Shown here in pieces: positions 37,393 to 45,471 of a DNA stretch of 59,893 bases. The stretch lies in assembly GCF_030656115.1 (NCBI RefSeq), contig NZ_JAUSOO010000141.1, positions 1 to 59,893 on the forward strand. Direction: 5' to 3'. The notes below the pieces were generated by a model. It made no database searches, was not told where the DNA came from, and worked only from the letters and a program-made list of their open reading frames with translations. Numbering within the stretch: the first letter of the stretch is position 1; the number at the start of each line of letters is the position of its first letter. The DNA comes from Hydrogenophaga sp. (GTDB lineage Bacteria; Pseudomonadota; Gammaproteobacteria; Burkholderiales; Burkholderiaceae_C). Both the position numbers and the translations under genes were made by a program.

Positions 37393-37662
37393 TCAGAATT
37401 TGGGTGATTCTTTGGGTGGGTTGTACGGTACCTTGCCGTCCCCGAAAAATCGCCGCTTTGTGGCCTCGGCCATGCGGTCACAAAGTTCGTCGCCCAGCTT
37501 GGCGCGGTCGGTCTTGCACTGCTCTCGCAAGTGTTTCAACCGTCCAGGATCGGCCATCAGCGATTCCACAGTTTCAGCTGACTGTGGTTTGCCGCAGGAC
37601 GACAGCAGCAAGGCTGCGGAGGTGACCGCCAACGCCGCAGTCAAGTTTTGAAGCTTTCTCAT
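37393..37662 (-). CDS. EexN-type entry-exclusion lipoprotein
   Basis: An 89-residue lipoprotein: signal peptide LTAALAVTSAALLLSSCGK with lipobox LLSSC, then AETVESLMADPGRLKHLREQCKTDRAKLGDELCDRMAEAT. Two cysteines in the mature part and the LREQCKTD pattern fit the EexN/TrbK group, which stops redundant entry of the same element by acting in the envelope of the host cell. Its start overlaps the stop of the LysR gene upstream by 4 bases. It lies 245 bases before traG. Confidence 0.78.
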   Translation of the reverse strand: MRKLQNLTAALAVTSAALLLSSCGKPQSAETVESLMADPGRLKHLREQCKTDRAKLGDELCDRMAEATKRRFFGDGKVPYNPPKESPKF

Positions 37663-38591
37663 GTGCTACTCCCTGGTGATGTGTCCAACGCTTCGTCAGT
37701 TGCTCGATTTGGCGCAGCGACAAGGGCTCTTTTCATGAATCGTTGCAAGGTTTCCGACGGGTCACCGATGCGGCGGATCAGGTAGGTGGTCAGCACCGGC
37801 GTGCGGCCAGCCAGCGGCCTTGTGACGATCTCGGGATGGCCGCAGGTCGAAACGTGTGCCTCTGTTGAGAAGCCCAGACCGTAGCCCGCTGCAACCAATG
37901 TCACCATCAGATCTTGGCTGGCCACCTGTTCGGCCACGATAGGTTCGCGATCCGTTGAGCGCAGTACGCGCGCCACCTGGCGGCTGCATCCCTCGCACAT
38001 CTCGGGGTCGGAAAGCACCAAGGGATAGCGCAGCACTTCATCCAGTGGCAGCTTTTTGTGGGCCAACAACGGGTGGCGCGATGGCACGGCAACGACCATC
38101 GGGTCGTTCCACGCTGATACGGCTAGCAGCGTTTCACCAACTTCCGATGAGTGGGAGAACCCAGCGTCGTACAAATCGGCTTCGAGGCCTCTGATCTGCT
38201 GTGACAGTGGACCCTCGTAAAGCCGGATTTCCGTATCTGGTTCTTCCACACGGCAACACGATAGCAATGCCGTGAGCCGGGCCTGCGAGATACCTTCGGA
38301 CAATGCGATCCGCAACTGCCCCTGAAACCCGGCCGACACGGCCCGAACACTGTCACGCGCCTTGGTCAGAGCGGCGAACACGCGTGGCACGTGATCCATG
38401 AAGACCTGACCCGCACGGGTCAGACGCGTGCTGCGCGTGTTGCGGTCGAAGAGGCGGACCCCCAGCTCTCCTTCCAGTTCCTTTATCGCCCTCGAAAGTG
38501 GCGACTGCTCAATGTGAAGCTTCTCAGCGGCTCTAGCGAAGTGCAGTTCCTGAGCGACCGCCAAAAAGCACCGAAGGTGCCTCAATTCCAT
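37659..38591 (-). CDS. LysR-family transcriptional regulator linked to the ICE
   Basis: A 310-residue LysR regulator. The N-terminal winged HTH is MELRHLRCFLAVAQELHFARAAEKLHIEQSP-type with SRAIKELEGELGVRLFDR; the effector-binding domain starts near residue 90 (FQGQLRIALSEGISQARL). The effector is unknown. It is translationally coupled to the EexN lipoprotein gene, and both point toward traG, so it is read here as part of the conjugative module and not of the phthalate cluster. Confidence 0.9.
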   Translation of the reverse strand: MELRHLRCFLAVAQELHFARAAEKLHIEQSPLSRAIKELEGELGVRLFDRNTRSTRLTRAGQVFMDHVPRVFAALTKARDSVRAVSAGFQGQLRIALSEGISQARLTALLSCCRVEEPDTEIRLYEGPLSQQIRGLEADLYDAGFSHSSEVGETLLAVSAWNDPMVVAVPSRHPLLAHKKLPLDEVLRYPLVLSDPEMCEGCSRQVARVLRSTDREPIVAEQVASQDLMVTLVAAGYGLGFSTEAHVSTCGHPEIVTRPLAGRTPVLTTYLIRRIGDPSETLQRFMKRALVAAPNRATDEALDTSPGSST

Positions 38592-38846
38592 GGTTTTCCC
38601 TGATTGTTTTCATTTTTTCTCAAATTTCAGTTGCACCGACAGTGATGTGGCCAACCAAAGCACTACACCAAACACCTCAGGTTTGAGTACGCAGTAGCCT
38701 CGCGGAAGACCGCGATCTTGGAGTCCTTTGGCCAAGCTGAGCGCACTACAACAGCACTGAACGCGCAGTCATCGCAGTTGCCGGCTGTACCTTCTGATGG
38801 TGACTGCGTCTGAATTTGGCTGTGTTCAGATGATGTCCGAGTCCTA

Positions 38847-39092
38847 TCAGATGTCACCTGTTTTCGTGGCCACGGTCTTTGATACGAGATAGAGGACAAG
38901 CGGACGTACCAAGATGACGCATGCGAAGGCCACTGGCATTGCTATCTCATAGGTACCACGTACCCGTTGAATGAACCGAGCGTCGATTCCGGTGTTGATG
39001 GCCGTTAGGAGCAGACACATCATGAAGGCGATGATGGTTGCCATGTAGAACGCAAATGCGAGAGAACTAAATTTGTATGGAAGCTTTCTCAT
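38847..39092 (-). CDS. DUF2798 small membrane protein
   Basis: An 81-residue protein with two membrane helices (FAFYMATIIAFMMCLLLTAI; YEIAMPVAFACVILVRPLVLYL) that begins MRKLPYKFSS, the usual layout of DUF2798 proteins. Function unknown. The start at 39092 fits the family; an ATG at 39227 would run through the promoter of the divergent oxygenase gene. The shared intergenic region contains a candidate operator at 39175-39194, so it may be regulated with the phthalate genes. Confidence 0.7.
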   Translation of the reverse strand: MRKLPYKFSSLAFAFYMATIIAFMMCLLLTAINTGIDARFIQRVRGTYEIAMPVAFACVILVRPLVLYLVSKTVATKTGDI

Positions 39093-39174
39093 GCTGTAGA
39101 GGGCCTTCACCCTAGGTGGTTGGCGAGACGAAGAGACAGTGCAGAGGATGTGGCAAGGGATAACCCTTAAAAAA

Positions 39175-39194
39175 ATACTTAGATATCGAAGTAT
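39175..39194. promoter_or_regulatory. Candidate MarR operator upstream of the Rieske oxygenase
   Basis: A near-palindrome with outer arms ATACTT/AAGTAT and core CTTAGATATCGAAG. It lies directly upstream of a TATACT -10-like box at 39192-39197. The core matches the site at 44391-44406 at 12 of 14 positions. Assignment to the MarR protein is inference. Confidence 0.55.
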
Positions 39195-39244
39195 ACTGCG
39201 GCGCAGTGCCTTCTTGCACTTACCCATCCTTACAGGAGAGTTCC

Positions 39245-40564
39245 ATGATTACGCATGAAGAAAACGATCTGCTGTGCCGCGTTGAAAACGGTGCCCCGAT
39301 GGGGCATCTGATGCGTCGACACTGGGTTCCGATCTGTCTGATCGAAGAGGTGTCGGAGCCTGACGGAACCCCTGTCAAAGCACGGATCCTCGGCGAAGAC
39401 CTCGTGGTGTTCAGAAACACCGATGGGCAAGTCGGCGTGATGGACGAGTACTGTCCCCATCGCAGGGCATCCTTGGTGTTCGGCCGGAACGAGGAGGGTG
39501 GCTTGCGCTGCCTATATCACGGCTGGAAGATGGACGTGGCGGGCAATGTCACCGAGATGTCCTCCGAGCCGGAAGCCAGTGGCATGCTGGAAAAAGTCAA
39601 ACACAAGGCATACCCCACCAAGGAATGGGGCGGCTTTGTCTGGGCCTACATGGGTGCGGCCGAAACCATGCCGGAGTTTGAGCCACCCCGCTGGGCGCCC
39701 ACTGCGGAAACACGGGTGAGCGTCGCCAAGGTGATCATCCCCGTGAACTGGGCACAGATTCTGGAAGGTGCGATCGATTCGGCGCACAGCTCGAGCCTGC
39801 ACAGTTCGGACATGGTTCCTGCACGTGTCGATGGTGCGAAAGCCACCGACAAGAACTGGCTGCGTCCGTCCACCGACAAGGCGCCGCGGATGCAGGTGCA
39901 GCGCGCGAAGTTCGGCTTCCGGTATGCCGCAGTGCGGCGCCCCATCTTCAATGCCCAGACGCACGACTACGTGCGCACGACGGTGTTCGTTGCGCCTTGG
40001 ACGGTGCTGATTCCACCGAACAACCTGTACAACGTGGCGAACGTGAATGTGCCAGTGGACGATACCAACACCTGCTTCTACTTCATCGGCTGGGGCCATC
40101 CTTCGCAGACCCCTGAGACGGCCACTTGGCGCAAATTCCTGGGCCAGACGGTCGGCGTCGATCTGGATGAGCAGTACCGTCCGCTGCGCAACTACGAGAA
40201 CAGGTACTGGCAGGACCGCCAAGCGATGAAGAGTGGCAACTTCACCGGCATTTCCGGCATTCCGAATCAGGACATGGCCATGTGGATCACCATGGGCAAG
40301 ATCGCCGACAGAAGTCACGACCGCCTTGGAGCCAGCGACATGGCCATCGTCGAGTTCCGCAAGCAGATGGTCGAGGCGGTTCAGGCGTTCCAGAAGAGTG
40401 GCGAAGTCATCGGTGGTGGTGAGAACCGCATTCCGAATGAAGTGTGCTCGTTCCAGGGAGTCATTCCAAAGACCGTGGACTGGCGCGCTTACGAGACGAG
40501 CTATGTCTGGCTTGAGGGTCAGGATAATCCAGAGATGGACCGTTCTTATGTTGTCACTGCCTGA
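39245..40564 (+). CDS. pht3: Rieske oxygenase, probable phthalate 4,5-dioxygenase oxygenase subunit
   Basis: A 439-residue Rieske non-haem iron oxygenase. The [2Fe-2S] site is Cys70-x-His72 (CPHRRASL) and Cys89-x2-His92 (CLYHGWK). The mononuclear iron site lies in NWAQILEGAIDSAH...LH with bridging Asp178 and His181/His186. Length and the absence of a small subunit fit the phthalate 4,5-dioxygenase type, which converts phthalate to the cis-4,5-dihydrodiol with electrons from a PDR-type reductase. The ATG at 39245 follows AGGAGA. The substrate is inferred from the companion genes; other aromatic carboxylates cannot be excluded. Confidence 0.85.
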   Translation: MITHEENDLLCRVENGAPMGHLMRRHWVPICLIEEVSEPDGTPVKARILGEDLVVFRNTDGQVGVMDEYCPHRRASLVFGRNEEGGLRCLYHGWKMDVAGNVTEMSSEPEASGMLEKVKHKAYPTKEWGGFVWAYMGAAETMPEFEPPRWAPTAETRVSVAKVIIPVNWAQILEGAIDSAHSSSLHSSDMVPARVDGAKATDKNWLRPSTDKAPRMQVQRAKFGFRYAAVRRPIFNAQTHDYVRTTVFVAPWTVLIPPNNLYNVANVNVPVDDTNTCFYFIGWGHPSQTPETATWRKFLGQTVGVDLDEQYRPLRNYENRYWQDRQAMKSGNFTGISGIPNQDMAMWITMGKIADRSHDRLGASDMAIVEFRKQMVEAVQAFQKSGEVIGGGENRIPNEVCSFQGVIPKTVDWRAYETSYVWLEGQDNPEMDRSYVVTA

Positions 40565-40573
40565 GCTGACTTG

Positions 40574-41563
40574 ATGACCAAGCTACGACTATCAGTCGCC
40601 ATGGGTGACTACGACCGCAATCGGGCCTTGTACGACGGGCGTGTTCAAATTGATGGATGCGACCCGGTGTACATGCTGCTGAACCCGGAGGAGATGTTCT
40701 TTCGGGCCATGCGGAGCCGAGACTTCGATATCACCGAGCTGTCTTTCTCCAGCTATCTGGTGAAGCACGCCAAGGGCGAGAGCCCTTACATCGGGGTTCC
40801 GGTGTTCCTGTCACGTGCCTTTCGCCACACGTCCATCTACGTGCGGAAGGACCGCATCCGCAAGCCGGAGGACCTCAAGGGTTGCCGAATCGGGGTGCCG
40901 GAGTACCAGCTGACGGCGATCGTGTGGGCGCGCTCGATCCTGCAGGATGACTACGGGATACGACCGGAGGATGTGACCTGGGTCAGGGGCGGGATTGACA
41001 CGCCCGGGCGCCCGGAGAAGATCAAGCTGGAGTTGCCTGCAGGTGTGAAGGTTGAAGCGGCCCCGGAGATGCGGACCATCTCGGACATGCTGAACACGGG
41101 CGAAATTGACGCATTCATTGCGCCAAGGCCACCCAGTGGTGCCGCGCTGACCAACCCGGATGTGGCCTGGCTTTTCGACGACCCGACGGCGGTGGCCAAG
41201 GACTACTACAAGCGAACGGGCATCTTTCCGATCATGCACGTGGTGGGCATCCGCAAGGAGTTGGCAGAACAGAACCGCTGGCTGCCGGGCGCTGTGTTCA
41301 AGGCATTCAGCGAATCCAAGGCGAAAGCCCTGGAACTGCTGGCGGACACCTCGGCCACCAAGGTGACCCTGCCGTTTGTGGAGGAACAGCTCAAGGCAGC
41401 GCGTGAAACGCTGGGACAGGACTTCTGGTCCTATGGCGTAGGGCCGAATCGAAAGACTCTCGAGGCGTTCCTGCATCACCATCATGCGCAGGGGCTGTCA
41501 TGCCGGAGGGTGGGGTTAGACGAGCTCTTCGACCCGTCGACCTACGAAAGCTACAGTATTTGA
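40574..41563 (+). CDS. pht5: Probable 4,5-dihydroxyphthalate decarboxylase
   Basis: A 329-residue protein with a periplasmic-binding-protein-like fold but no signal peptide, matching the Pht5/OphC family: LRLSVAMGDYDRNRALYDGRV, FFRAMRSRDFDITELSFSSY and IYVRKDRIRKPEDLKGCRIG. The enzyme would remove one carboxylate from 4,5-dihydroxyphthalate to give protocatechuate. It begins ten bases after the oxygenase gene and is presumably co-transcribed. The start is the ATG at 40574. No protocatechuate-ring-cleavage genes are in the window. Confidence 0.85.
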   Translation: MTKLRLSVAMGDYDRNRALYDGRVQIDGCDPVYMLLNPEEMFFRAMRSRDFDITELSFSSYLVKHAKGESPYIGVPVFLSRAFRHTSIYVRKDRIRKPEDLKGCRIGVPEYQLTAIVWARSILQDDYGIRPEDVTWVRGGIDTPGRPEKIKLELPAGVKVEAAPEMRTISDMLNTGEIDAFIAPRPPSGAALTNPDVAWLFDDPTAVAKDYYKRTGIFPIMHVVGIRKELAEQNRWLPGAVFKAFSESKAKALELLADTSATKVTLPFVEEQLKAARETLGQDFWSYGVGPNRKTLEAFLHHHHAQGLSCRRVGLDELFDPSTYESYSI

Positions 41564-41614
41564 GGTTGCTTTCCTCCGGCAAACCCTGCCGGAGATCGGT
41601 TTGGAAGGCGCCTG

Positions 41615-42127
41615 CTAACAGCCCGCGTTGATGCTCGCATCGACGCGGGCTTCTTCTTGGGCAAGATTCTCGATCATCTGGACGAGTGCATTTCTAACAA
41701 CTGAAATCGTGCGATCCGGTAGTCCCTTCGCGCTGATGTGGTTGACTTCCTCGGCCAAAGGAACAAGTACCCTTTCCAATGAGCGGCCCGACTCCGTCAG
41801 GTACACATGCATGTTCTTCTTGTTGCCAGGCAAATGCCTGCGCTCGATGAAGCCCATCTTCTCCATGGCCTTGACCGCAGTGAACGTCGTGGGTTCCATC
41901 ACGCCAGCCAGATCACTCAGTTCCTTTTGGGTCAGTCCGTCACGGCTCCACAGAATCCTCAGAAACGACCAGTGACCGAATGAGACGCCAAACGGGGTCA
42001 ATCGATGCTGGAGCGCTCGCATCTGCGCACGTGCGACGTCTCGCACCAAATGGGCAAGGCGATCATTGGGGACGGATTCTCGCCAGTGGCTAAGCAGGTT
42101 CCGGGTGTCTATGGATTTTTCGCTCAT
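41615..42127 (-). CDS. MarR-family transcriptional regulator
   Basis: A 170-residue winged-helix regulator: LRILWSRDGLTQKELSDLAGVMEPTTFTAVKAMEKMGFIERR is the MarR HTH, followed by the wing LPGNKKNMHVYLTESG. MarR proteins usually repress aromatic catabolic genes until a pathway compound binds. It is the last gene of a minus-strand unit with the dehydrogenase and reductase genes and is the best candidate to bind the palindromes at 39175, 44391 and 57403. The start at 42127 is nine bases from the stop of the upstream gene. Confidence 0.88.
   Translation of the reverse strand: MSEKSIDTRNLLSHWRESVPNDRLAHLVRDVARAQMRALQHRLTPFGVSFGHWSFLRILWSRDGLTQKELSDLAGVMEPTTFTAVKAMEKMGFIERRHLPGNKKNMHVYLTESGRSLERVLVPLAEEVNHISAKGLPDRTISVVRNALVQMIENLAQEEARVDASINAGC
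41620..41659 (+). terminator. Candidate terminator between convergent pht5 and marR
   Basis: A 13-bp stem (GCCCGCGTTGATG / CATCGACGCGGGC, one G-T mismatch) with a four-base loop, followed by TTCTTCTT on the plus strand. It overlaps the last codons of marR and lies 57 bases past the decarboxylase stop. Confidence 0.55.
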
Positions 42128-42135
42128 TGGAGGCG

Positions 42136-43353
42136 TCAAAGCCGAAGCGGCGGGACTGGGACTTGATGTTCCAGAATGATAGCTTCTCTTTTCTTGCCCG
42201 ATTCGAGAATCGCCAGACAGACCTCCATCGTTGCTGCGGACCACGCCCCTGAGTGGACTGGAGGGCTCCCATCTCGGGCCACCGACCACAACTCGTCCAC
42301 AACCTCAAAGCGAGGCACCGGTCCGCGCTGCGGGGCCTCCAGGCACACGCCATGGGTGTCGTGAATCTCCACGCCGTAAGGAGTCAAACGCAGATCGGCA
42401 TGCTCGCAGCTGACGATGACCGGGCCGAAGTGTTGAAAGGCGGCGGGCGATGGCCGAACGTCCGGCGCATAGTCCTGGCCACCAAAGTTCCGACTGGCCT
42501 TCCGGCGGGCCTCGGCCGCCTCGTCCTTCGTCGCCAGGTGCTTTTCCCGGGTTAGCCGATGGGTGTTGACGTCTTTGGGCCAGCCCATTTCCCCGATGCC
42601 CGCCATCCACGGGTCACTGTCAAAGAAGCCGTAGCCGTTGTAGGTCACGTTGGCAAACGCGCCTGAGCGGAAGTTCAGTATCGCGGTGTACGCACCTTCG
42701 GTGGGCCGTGTCGGGTCCCATGATCCGGTTCTTGCATAAACGGAACTGACGTCACCGCCCGCCAGCAGCCGGACAATATCGACTTGGTGCGCGGCCTGAC
42801 TGAAGACGACGCCACCGCCCTTCGCTGTATCCAATTCTTCCGGACGCCTGGGACGGTAGAGAAAATCCGTGAAGTTCATGGCGTGAATCATGCAGACACG
42901 GCCCCATTGACCTGACTCGATGAGTGCCTTGGCATGCGATACGGGCGCGTTGAAGCTGTGGCTGTGGCCAACAATCATCTGCGTGCCCGCCTGTTCGCAA
43001 GCGGCCTGCATGCGGGCGCATGCTGCAAGCGACAAAGCCATGGGTTTCTCGACCAGGACGTGCTTGCCTTGGCTCGCCGCGAGTCGCACATGCTCCTCAT
43101 GCAGCTGATGCGGTGTGGCGACGTAGATCCATTCAACGTTCGGATCGGCGCAAAGCGCTTCGGCCGATGTGTGCGCCACCCCGCCAAACGCTTTGGCAAA
43201 GGCTGCGGTGGCACCAGCATTCGGATCGAAGCAGGCGGCCAGCGCGACGCGCGGATCCCTGCTGAGCGTCGGAATCATCAGGGTGAATGCGCGGCCAAGA
43301 CCCAGGACACCGAGCCTGATGGGCTGCTTGTGGGGATTCACTGAGGGGCTCAC
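42136..43353 (-). CDS. pht4: Gfo/Idh/MocA dehydrogenase, probable phthalate dihydrodiol dehydrogenase
   Basis: A 405-residue oxidoreductase with an N-terminal Rossmann fold (IRLGVLGLGRAFTLMIPTL) and the family segments WIYVATPHQLHEEHVRLAA and HVLVEKPMAL (catalytic Lys in EKP). In the phthalate pathway a member of this family (Pht4/OphB) oxidises the cis-4,5-dihydrodiol to 4,5-dihydroxyphthalate with NAD. Length and neighbours agree with that role. It overlaps the reductase stop by 4 bases. Confidence 0.83.
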   Translation of the reverse strand: MSPSVNPHKQPIRLGVLGLGRAFTLMIPTLSRDPRVALAACFDPNAGATAAFAKAFGGVAHTSAEALCADPNVEWIYVATPHQLHEEHVRLAASQGKHVLVEKPMALSLAACARMQAACEQAGTQMIVGHSHSFNAPVSHAKALIESGQWGRVCMIHAMNFTDFLYRPRRPEELDTAKGGGVVFSQAAHQVDIVRLLAGGDVSSVYARTGSWDPTRPTEGAYTAILNFRSGAFANVTYNGYGFFDSDPWMAGIGEMGWPKDVNTHRLTREKHLATKDEAAEARRKASRNFGGQDYAPDVRPSPAAFQHFGPVIVSCEHADLRLTPYGVEIHDTHGVCLEAPQRGPVPRFEVVDELWSVARDGSPPVHSGAWSAATMEVCLAILESGKKREAIILEHQVPVPPLRL

Positions 43354-44312
43354 AGGTCAAGCACCAAGGTGTCCGACTTCGCTCTGGAGACGCACACCAT
43401 GATGTGGTCCTCCTGCTCCTCAGGGAGAAGGGCCAGGTCCCGATGGTCAGCTTCGCCTTTGAGCAGCCGCACCTTGCAAGAGCCGCACGTTCCACTCTCA
43501 CAAGAACTGGGCACTCGAATGGAATGCTCGCGCAGGGTATCCAGGATGCTTCGGTTGGCTGGCACGAGGATCTTCATGCCCGTTCTGGCCAATTCGACTT
43601 CGAAGCGCTTGTCGTCGGGGTGCGGTTTCGTATCAGCTCCGAAGCTCTCGAAGTGCACGGCACTGCTGGCCCAATGACCCGTCATATCCTTGACTTCATC
43701 CATCAGTCGCTTGGAGCCGCAGCAATAGACATGCGTGCCAGCGACAGGTTTCTCGAAGACAGACCAGAGATCGAAGGTTTTTGACGGGTCGCCGTAAGTG
43801 TGGTGGATGGCGACCTTCCCCTTCAGTTCGGGGGCACTCAGTTCGTCCAGGAAGGCGGCCGATTCTGGCGTGCGTGCAAGGTAGTAGAGCTTGAAGCTCC
43901 TTATGCCTTCGGCTTCGAGGGTGTGAATCATCGCTCGCATGGGTGTGATGCCGATGCCACCGGCCACGAGGATGAAGCTCTTGGCCTTTTCGCTGAGCTC
44001 GAACAGATTGCTGGGGGTGCCGGTCAGAAGCGTGTCGCCGACGTTCGCCTCGTCGATCAAGCTCTTGGAGCCCCCCCTGCCGTCATCTTCGCGTTTGACC
44101 GCGAGTTGATAAAGGTCTGTTCGGCCAGGGTCGCTGCACAGCGAGTAGTGGCGCATAGAGCCATTGGGCACCTGGACCGCGATGTGAGCCCCGGCCGTGA
44201 AGCTGGGCAGCGGTGACGCGTCCGGAGACTTCAACTCGAAGAGAAAGACGTCCTTGGCGATGACCTCCTTTCGAGTGATGAGGAGGGGGTGCATTGTCTC
44301 GTTTGCAGTCAT
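43350..44312 (-). CDS. pht2: PDR/VanB-type reductase, probable phthalate dioxygenase reductase
   Basis: A 320-residue FMN and [2Fe-2S] reductase. The flavin/NAD module has MRHYSLCSD and ILVAGGIGITPMRAM; the C-terminal plant-type ferredoxin domain has CESGTCGSCKVRLLKG and a last cysteine in HIMVCVS. It would pass electrons from NADH to the Rieske oxygenase encoded 3 kb away on the other strand. The ATG at 44312 starts the family-like part; the frame is open to 44387. It heads the pht2-pht4-marR unit and is divergent from the binding-protein operon. Confidence 0.86.
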   Translation of the reverse strand: MTANETMHPLLITRKEVIAKDVFLFELKSPDASPLPSFTAGAHIAVQVPNGSMRHYSLCSDPGRTDLYQLAVKREDDGRGGSKSLIDEANVGDTLLTGTPSNLFELSEKAKSFILVAGGIGITPMRAMIHTLEAEGIRSFKLYYLARTPESAAFLDELSAPELKGKVAIHHTYGDPSKTFDLWSVFEKPVAGTHVYCCGSKRLMDEVKDMTGHWASSAVHFESFGADTKPHPDDKRFEVELARTGMKILVPANRSILDTLREHSIRVPSSCESGTCGSCKVRLLKGEADHRDLALLPEEQEDHIMVCVSRAKSDTLVLDL

Positions 44313-44355
44313 GGTGTAAGTGTTTCTACGCAGCGAAGTTGATGGGTACCTACTC

Positions 44356-44384
44356 TTGACAAAGATCAAGCAAGTGGGAAAAAT
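44356..44384 (+). promoter_or_regulatory. Predicted promoter of the binding-protein/nadC operon, with FNR-like box
   Basis: TTGACA at 44356-44361, 17-base spacer and AAAAAT at 44379-44384. The -35 overlaps TTGAC-AAAG-ATCAA (44356-44369), one mismatch from the FNR/ANR consensus TTGAT-N4-ATCAA. Function of either element is unproven. Confidence 0.45.
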
Positions 44385-44386
44385 CA

Positions 44387-44414
44387 ATTATCTTAGATTT
44401 CTAAGAAAAAACAA
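44387..44414 (-). promoter_or_regulatory. Predicted promoter of the pht2-pht4-marR unit
   Basis: On the minus strand TTGTTT (44414-44409), a 16-base spacer and GATAAT (44392-44387). The spacer contains most of the palindrome at 44391-44406, so a bound regulator would block this promoter. Confidence 0.45.
44391..44406. promoter_or_regulatory. Candidate MarR operator between pht2 and the binding-protein operon
   Basis: Perfect inverted repeat TCTTAGA-TT-TCTAAGA. It sits in the only regulatory interval of both divergent operons. Its core CTTAGATTTCTAAG recurs at 39178-39191 (12 of 14 identical) and, with 11 of 14 identical, at 57402-57415. Confidence 0.6.
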
Positions 44415-44499
44415 GCAGTCACGCATCTCCCCTAAAAAGGGGTGCACAGATGCTGTTCTGCTTTCTTCATCTCATCAACCTCACTTACGGAGACAAACC

Positions 44500-45471
44500 A
44501 TGAAACGACGAATCCTTGCAGCACTTGCCATGAGCGCGCTCCTTGCATCTGGTGCCGTGCTGGCACAGGCTGGCGACTACCCCAACCGTCCAGTCAAGTT
44601 CATCGTGCCTTATGCACCGGGCGGCCTGCCAGACACGGTGGCGCGTGTCATTGCCCAAAAGCTTTCCGAGCGCATGAAGCAGGGCTTCGTGGTAGAGAAC
44701 AAACCGGGGGGCAACGGTATCGTCTCGGTTCAGACCCTGACCGCGTTGCCTGCCGATGGTTACAGCTTCATCGTTTCCGATGGCTCCATGCTTTCGATCA
44801 CACCGCAGATCAACAAGGCCGCTAAGTACGCGGTCGGACAGGACCTTCAGGCCGTATCGCTGATTGCACGCTCGCCCTTGTTCCTGGTGGCGCACCCTAA
44901 GACCGGCGTCAAGACTTTCCAGGAGTTTGTCGCGCGCGCTAAAAAGGAGCCTGGTGCCTTCACCTATGGGTCGTCGGGGATCGGAAGCACGCACCACCTC
45001 ACGATGGAAGCTATGAAGGCGGATCTCGGTTTGTCTCTGGTTCACGTCCCCTTCCGCGGTTCGAGTCAGTCTGTGCCGGCATTGGTCGGTGGACAGGTGG
45101 ACGTCTTGTTTGCCGCGTTGCCGTCCATGCAGGGTTTTGTGAAAAGCGGTCAAGTTGTTTTGCTGGCCAGCAACGCGGCCAAGCGCTCGGCGTCCGTGCC
45201 CGATGTGCCATCGATCACTGAAACGATCCCAGGCTTTGACTTTTCTGTCAGCGTAGGGGTGCTCGCCCGCACCGGCACGCCGTCAGAGATTTCCAAGAGG
45301 ATCTCCGATGAAATCGCTCAGATCGTGAAATTGCCGGACGTCGTCGAGAAGTTCCAGACCGCCGGTATCGAGTCCGTCGGTGCCAATGGCGACGCCTACC
45401 GCAAAGTCATTGAGCAGGAGAACCAAGCCATGGCAAAGGCGGGCAAACACGCGGAACTCAAAGCCGAGTGA
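44500..45471 (+). CDS. Bug/TctC-family tripartite tricarboxylate transporter binding protein
   Basis: A 323-residue periplasmic protein with signal peptide (ILAALAMSALLASGAVLAQA) and Bug signatures YPNRPVKFIVPYAPGG, VVENKPGGNG and LPADGYSFIV, then TYGSSGIGSTHHL. Bug proteins capture carboxylates for TctAB permeases. The matching permease genes are not adjacent; TctB/TctA lie at 55.4-57.4 kb with a similar operator. The ATG at 44500 has CGGAG upstream. Phthalate is the likely ligand, by context. Confidence 0.87.
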   Translation: MKRRILAALAMSALLASGAVLAQAGDYPNRPVKFIVPYAPGGLPDTVARVIAQKLSERMKQGFVVENKPGGNGIVSVQTLTALPADGYSFIVSDGSMLSITPQINKAAKYAVGQDLQAVSLIARSPLFLVAHPKTGVKTFQEFVARAKKEPGAFTYGSSGIGSTHHLTMEAMKADLGLSLVHVPFRGSSQSVPALVGGQVDVLFAALPSMQGFVKSGQVVLLASNAAKRSASVPDVPSITETIPGFDFSVSVGVLARTGTPSEISKRISDEIAQIVKLPDVVEKFQTAGIESVGANGDAYRKVIEQENQAMAKAGKHAELKAE

